Assembly (NCBI GenBank): GCA_947631075.1
Contig: CANRJU010000034.1
Location: 1 to 14,932 of the forward strand
Direction of reading: 5' to 3'
Length of the DNA: 14,932 bases
DNA from: an uncultured Lachnospiraceae bacterium
GTDB lineage: Bacteria > Bacillota > Clostridia > Lachnospirales > Lachnospiraceae
Notes under the pieces: model-generated
Told to the model about the DNA's origin: nothing
The model's input: only the letters and a program-made list of their open reading frames with translations
The model's database searches: none
Part shown: positions 11,532 to 14,932 of the stretch, piece by piece
Numbering within the stretch: the stretch's first letter is position 1
Layout of the letters: each line of letters opens with the position of its first letter
Translations under genes and position numbers: made by a program

Positions 11532-14528
11532 TTATTTGCCGAGTATCTTTTTCACAGATTCAATCGTCGGGATATTGTAATCCTCTATTACAGAGCCACT
11601 GCTGTTGTTGTATCCGAACTCCTCCAGCTTGCGGTCGAACTCGTGGTTTACACTCTTAACCGCCTTGTCTACACGGCTCTGAACGTCGTCACCATTGACG
11701 CAGACGTCGTTAAAGGCATTACTTACTTCGCGCTCCAACAGATAAGTACCCGGAACTCTGGCCACATCCACTACGTTCTTAGCGGTTTCTGCAATTACAT
11801 TTTTATCCTGGGAATCCATAGGCAGCTGAGACAGCGCTTCCATGTTGGCCGTGGGCCACATATAGTCGTCGCCGTAGGAAATCTGGAGCGTCTGTCCGAA
11901 TTTCGCCTGTGTCTCGGTGGAGGACCACCACTTGACAAATTCCCATGCCTTCTGCTCTCTGTCCGAGCTGCTCTTGAAGATGACGCTGCTCTCCGCCTGT
12001 CCGCAGACAGTGCGCTTGATGGAGCCGTCCTCCTGCTTGGTACCCGGCGCTACCGCGATCTCCCAGGATCCGTCCAGCTCAGGCGCCGCGTTCTTTACCA
12101 TGTTGTAGGTCGCGTAATCGGCAATTCCGATCGGCATATCGCCGTTGCGGAAGTGCTGGTAAAAGTTATCAATATTCACCGGCAGGTTATACACGGTAAA
12201 CAGGTCGGTCAGCGCCGTGAATCCCTTGACGGACTCCTCGCTGCCAAACGCCGTTCCCTCGGCCGCCGTCGGATAATAGAGAGATCCTCCGTTCTGCACG
12301 ATCAGCGGCGTGGTGCCGTGGAAGTTTCTCATGAGAAGCATGCCGGCTGTCGGATAGTAGAAGTTCAGTCCTCGCATCTGCAGCGTGGGCAGCATGTCGA
12401 TGACGTCATCCATCGTCTCCGGTATCGGAATGTTCAGCTTCTCCATCACGTCCGTGCGGTAGAACAGAACCCAGAAGTTCATGGTCTCCGGCATGGAGTA
12501 TACCTTGTCGCCGATGGTGCCTGTCAGGAAGAATCCCGGCTCATATGGCGCGGCCGCTTCCTTGAAATCCGAGAACTGCGTCATATCGATCAGCGCGCCT
12601 CGGATACCCAGCTCATACGGAATCGTATAGTTCAGTCCGGTAGCCACATCCGGCGCGTTGCCCGCCGAGTTGGCCAGCACCAGCTTGTTCTGGTCGGGCA
12701 TGACGCTGATATCGACCTGGATGCCCGTCTCTGGCGTAAAGTCCTCGTCGATCATCTTCTGCATCGTCTGAATGTACTGGTTGGAACGGTTTACCCACAC
12801 CTGAAGGTGATCCTTGTCGCCCGCGTTAGCCGAGTAGGATTTGTCGGTGAAGGAGGAAACGAAACGCTTCAGGTTCCTTCCCACGCCCTCGAAGAATCCC
12901 GTCTCCGCCGGCAGCTCGGCGCCGCTCTGATAGATCCAGATGCGGTCGATCGCCAGATCGTTCTTGAGAAGATCGTCGATGGCCTGCGCCAGATAGTGGA
13001 TAACCGAGTTGCTGCTGGTAGACAGCTCCGCAATACGGTAGGGAATCTCGTCCGTGTTCTCAGCCAGGCTCCGAAGCTGCTTAGCCGCGATCAGCATGGA
13101 GGACATAACAGCTACGTTGGTATCACTGTCGCTCCACTTGACCGCGCTGTGCTCTAACTCCTCTAACTGGTCCGCGTAGTTGTTCAGTCTATCCTCCAGA
13201 TCCGGAATGTATCTGGTAAGGCTTAAGTCACGGTACTTGTCGGCGTTGGTACCCGCTACCTTGGTGATCTCCAGCGAGAGGTCGTTGACGTCGGATGAAA
13301 TCGCGTCGATTCCCTCCATGATATAGCGGATATTGTCCATGCTGATCGTGTAGGTCAGCGTGTGCTCGCCCGGCTCCAGCGCCACGGTCAGCGGTTCGTC
13401 TGACTCGTTGGAAAGGGTGTGTCTCTGATACCCGGCGCCATATGCCATGGAGTAGGAACGGAACGCGTCGCTGGGAATCTTCCCGTCCACTTTCACGTCC
13501 ACGAATACCGGGAAGTCCGTCTTTTCCGACTGGCGGTAGTTCATGCCGATCATGTAGTTGCCGGCCTTCTCCACCTTGAACTTGTAGGTAACAGACTGTC
13601 CCGCCGCGCTGAACGAATCGGAATCCAGCGTGTTCAGCGTTGTCTGTCCTACATTATAGGGCTCGACGTCCGCATCGTACTCCGTCACCCCGTGAATCGC
13701 AGAGTCGTTAGTCGTGTAGAAACTCTCGCCCTGCACCTCGATGAGCGCGTCGCCGTCGGCCGTTCCCGGACTGGTATACTTCGCAATCTGCTCCGGCGCC
13801 CTCAGCGTCACGTCGCCCAGAAGGAAGTTGCCCTCCTGAATGCTCATCGATAACGTATGTACTCCTTTTTTCAGTTCCAGCTTCAGGTCATCGGAATACC
13901 TGTAACTGGAATCGCCAATTCCCTTTGTCTCCCATTGATAAACCTTCTCAGGAACGGCAACAACTTCCTTGCCGTAACGGTCCTTCACCGGCTCATCGCT
14001 GAGCTTCCATGTGGTCTCATACTTGAGGTTCCGGATCTCGTAGAACGGATACTCGCCGTCCACCTTGATCGACATGGAAACCGGGAGAATGGAATCATCG
14101 TACGAATAGTAGTCCATATCCATCAGGTAGAGGCCGTCCTCCGGAACGTCGATCTTCAGCTCCGCCTCGTCGCCCGCCGTCAGGCTCAGAACCTTTGACG
14201 ACTTGGAATACTCCTTCGTATCATCTGTCAACTTCTTCTTCGCGTCTCCTGTCACTGCCTTGTCGACCGGATAGGAAACCGCATCGCCCGTGTAGTCCGG
14301 GAGCGTATACTTGGCGCTTACTTTTGTGTAATTGCTGCCGATACGCTCGCTGGAATACTCCTGCGCTCCGTCAGACGTCCCGCCTGCATCCGCTTCTTCG
14401 GAAACAGCAGCCGTATCGTCCTTCGGCTCCGCATTGATCTTCTGGCCTACACAACCAGCAATCAACGCGGCAGCTAATCCCAGCGCAACTGTCTTTTTGA
14501 TTCTCTTCGCCATGTTTTTTCGCCGCAT
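11532..14528 (-). CDS. Very large multidomain solute-binding lipoprotein (998 aa)
   Basis: Residues 1-25 are a lipoprotein signal peptide ending in LIAGC, with C26 as the lipid anchor, followed by an acidic disordered tether to about 65. Two beta-rich modules follow. Module 1 (about 110-245) has DGLYLMDMDYYSYDD, SIKVDGEYPFYEIRNL and KGVHTLSMSI. Module 2 (about 262-410) has EVQGESF, KAGNYMIGMNYRQSEK, FVDVKVDGKIPSDAFRSY and PGEHTLTYTI. Both resemble CBM6/CBM35-like jelly rolls. A mostly helical segment (about 425-545) leads to a family-1 solute-binding domain from about 574 (KDHLQVWVNRSNQYIQTMQK) to about 960, with NAPDVATGLNYTIPYELG and SMPETMNFWVLFYRTDV. This is more than twice the usual length of a sugar-binding protein. 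It is first in the operon and next to permease pair A, its likely partner. It may both hold a polymer chain and pass fragments to the pore; that is inference. The ATG at 14528 has AGGAGG (14534-14539) 5 nt upstream; a later ATG at 14513 is too far from it. Confidence 0.88.
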   Translation of the reverse strand: MRRKNMAKRIKKTVALGLAAALIAGCVGQKINAEPKDDTAAVSEEADAGGTSDGAQEYSSERIGSNYTKVSAKYTLPDYTGDAVSYPVDKAVTGDAKKKLTDDTKEYSKSSKVLSLTAGDEAELKIDVPEDGLYLMDMDYYSYDDSILPVSMSIKVDGEYPFYEIRNLKYETTWKLSDEPVKDRYGKEVVAVPEKVYQWETKGIGDSSYRYSDDLKLELKKGVHTLSMSIQEGNFLLGDVTLRAPEQIAKYTSPGTADGDALIEVQGESFYTTNDSAIHGVTEYDADVEPYNVGQTTLNTLDSDSFSAAGQSVTYKFKVEKAGNYMIGMNYRQSEKTDFPVFVDVKVDGKIPSDAFRSYSMAYGAGYQRHTLSNESDEPLTVALEPGEHTLTYTISMDNIRYIMEGIDAISSDVNDLSLEITKVAGTNADKYRDLSLTRYIPDLEDRLNNYADQLEELEHSAVKWSDSDTNVAVMSSMLIAAKQLRSLAENTDEIPYRIAELSTSSNSVIHYLAQAIDDLLKNDLAIDRIWIYQSGAELPAETGFFEGVGRNLKRFVSSFTDKSYSANAGDKDHLQVWVNRSNQYIQTMQKMIDEDFTPETGIQVDISVMPDQNKLVLANSAGNAPDVATGLNYTIPYELGIRGALIDMTQFSDFKEAAAPYEPGFFLTGTIGDKVYSMPETMNFWVLFYRTDVMEKLNIPIPETMDDVIDMLPTLQMRGLNFYYPTAGMLLMRNFHGTTPLIVQNGGSLYYPTAAEGTAFGSEESVKGFTALTDLFTVYNLPVNIDNFYQHFRNGDMPIGIADYATYNMVKNAAPELDGSWEIAVAPGTKQEDGSIKRTVCGQAESSVIFKSSSDREQKAWEFVKWWSSTETQAKFGQTLQISYGDDYMWPTANMEALSQLPMDSQDKNVIAETAKNVVDVARVPGTYLLEREVSNAFNDVCVNGDDVQSRVDKAVKSVNHEFDRKLEEFGYNNSSGSVIEDYNIPTIESVKKILGK

Positions 14529-14597
14529 AACATCCTCCTAACAATTTATTTTGTCAATTTTATCTGTGGACATTGAATCCAGCAGGCAAAATTAAAA

Positions 14598-14640
14598 GAC
14601 TTTTGCACTCTTAATATTACTATGATTATGAACAAAAGTC
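14598..14640. promoter_or_regulatory. Inverted repeat bracketing the -10 of the main promoter, candidate operator
   Basis: GACTTTTG (plus strand 14598-14605) and CAAAAGTC (14633-14640) are perfect 8-bp inverted copies, 35 bp centre to centre. One arm overlaps the -35 and the other lies at about +2 to +9 of the predicted transcript. A regulator bound to both arms would block the promoter. No regulator gene lies in the window to match it with. Confidence 0.4.
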
Positions 14641-14642
14641 AA
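14614..14642 (-). promoter_or_regulatory. Main operon promoter (sigma-A-like)
   Basis: On the minus strand TTGACT (14637-14642) is followed after exactly 17 nt by TAATAT (14614-14619), a good -35 and a fair -10. Transcription would start near 14607, giving a leader of about 79 nt before the ATG at 14528. The region upstream is AT-rich, with a perfect 14-bp palindrome of six T, ATA-type centre and six A (14668-14681) that could help RNA polymerase binding. Confidence 0.7.
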
Positions 14643-14789
14643 TACGATTCAAACAGTTTTATTGGCATTTTTTATAAAAAACAGGGGTTATGGCCCTCTG
14701 GTTTTCGTGAAAATTGTACATAATCCCCAATTTTTTCTGTGCAAAATGTCAGATTTGTGTCTTATCGGTGAAATTATTCCTGTGAAACC

Positions 14790-14826
14790 AAAAACCACGG
14801 TACCGGAACTGTGCCCGAAACCGTGG
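14790..14826 (-). terminator. Rho-independent terminator of the upstream gene
   Basis: On the minus strand CCACGGTTTCGG (14815-14826) can pair with CCGGTACCGTGG (14795-14806), giving 12 positions with one T-T mismatch and one G-T wobble around an 8-nt loop, followed by TTTTTGG. It lies about 50 nt past the stop of the upstream fragment. The plus-strand side is followed by a T-rich tract (CTCTTTTGTCTTTC), so it may work weakly in both directions. Confidence 0.75.
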
Positions 14827-14876
14827 CTCTTTTGTCTTTCTTCTTATTAAATGTTAAATGGCAGCGCGCTCGCGAA

Positions 14877-14932
14877 TCAGTGGTTCATGGCTGCCTTTGC
14901 CTTCGCCTTTTCCTTTCCCCGGCGCTTAAAGA
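14877..14932 (-). CDS. C-terminal end of an unidentified upstream gene (cut by window edge)
   Basis: Reading the minus strand from the right edge, the frame ending at TGA (14877-14879) encodes FKRRGKEKAKAKAAMNH, a Lys/Ala-rich tail. The frame is chosen for its codon pattern (alternating AAG and GCN) and because a terminator follows about 50 nt later. The other two frames end in stops within the same stretch. The piece is too short to identify the protein; a membrane protein or transporter with a basic cytoplasmic tail is one possibility. Confidence 0.4.
   Translation of the reverse strand, partial: FKRRGKEKAKAKAAMNH

Larger units (their letters stand above)
14529..14876. other. Intergenic control region upstream of the transport operon
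   Basis: This 348-bp stretch has no convincing gene. From right to left it holds about 50 nt after the upstream gene's stop, a terminator hairpin (14795-14826), and an AT-rich block with a bulged inverted repeat GGGGTTAT / ATAATCCCC (14684-14691 and 14720-14728). Next come the 14-bp T/A palindrome (14668-14681), the promoter, the inverted repeat around its -10, and the leader with AGGAGG at 14534-14539. No good match to a catabolite response element (TGWAANCGNTNWCA) was found here by eye. Confidence 0.7.

Noticed and set aside
11478..13157. Plus-strand open frame of 559 codons opposite the large binding protein gene
   Set aside because: It lies wholly antisense to a clear protein, has no ribosome site or recognisable domain, and its composition (many His, Arg, Val, Leu) is that of a reverse-frame shadow.
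14662..14850. Small plus-strand open frame of 62 codons in the intergenic region
   Set aside because: It runs through the terminator hairpin, lacks a ribosome site and opens with a low-quality AT-rich stretch.
1..14932. RNA genes, insertion sequences, attachment sites
   Set aside because: No tRNA- or rRNA-like sequence, no transposase or integrase, and no flanking direct repeats were seen.

Overview
All genes in this window lie on the minus strand, so transcription runs from high to low coordinates. Moderate GC, near-consensus AGGAGG ribosome binding sites, lipoprotein-type solute-binding proteins and LplB/UgpE-type sugar permeases point to a Bacillota genome, most likely a gut or rumen Lachnospiraceae-like clostridium. 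That placement is an inference from style, not from a marker gene.

Layout in transcription order: (1) the C-terminal tail of an unidentified upstream gene (14932-14877), then an intrinsic terminator (14795-14826). (2) An intergenic control region with a good sigma-A-like promoter (14614-14642) and an 8-bp inverted repeat whose arms bracket the -10. (3) A tight seven-gene run: a 998-residue lipoprotein with two beta-sandwich-like modules ahead of a family-1 solute-binding domain; permease pair A (two genes); a membrane protein made of an NHL-type beta-propeller, a TPR-like helical segment and a Yip1-type membrane domain; a large secreted DUF5696-type protein with an Ala/Asp/Thr low-complexity linker; and permease pair B (two genes). 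Gaps are 32 nt or less, and three of the junctions overlap. (4) A second solute-binding lipoprotein (526 aa) with its own extended -10 promoter, preceded by a perfect 11-bp-arm palindrome and followed by a strong intrinsic terminator (1378-1401). (5) A cytoplasmic GH43 enzyme and the start of a cytoplasmic GH51 alpha-L-arabinofuranosidase that runs off the left edge.

The likely job of the locus is capture and import of arabinose-containing oligosaccharides (arabinan or arabinoxylan fragments), with debranching inside the cell by GH43 and GH51. The transport half is unusual. Two complete sets of solute-binding protein plus permease pair flank two extracytoplasmic or membrane proteins of no established transport function (NHL-Yip1 and DUF5696). 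No ABC ATPase, transcription regulator or two-component system is encoded in the window, so a shared MsmX-type ATPase elsewhere is expected. The most interesting possibility is that the seven-gene run encodes one multi-component surface uptake assembly, not two independent transporters. The gene order suggests this but does not prove it.
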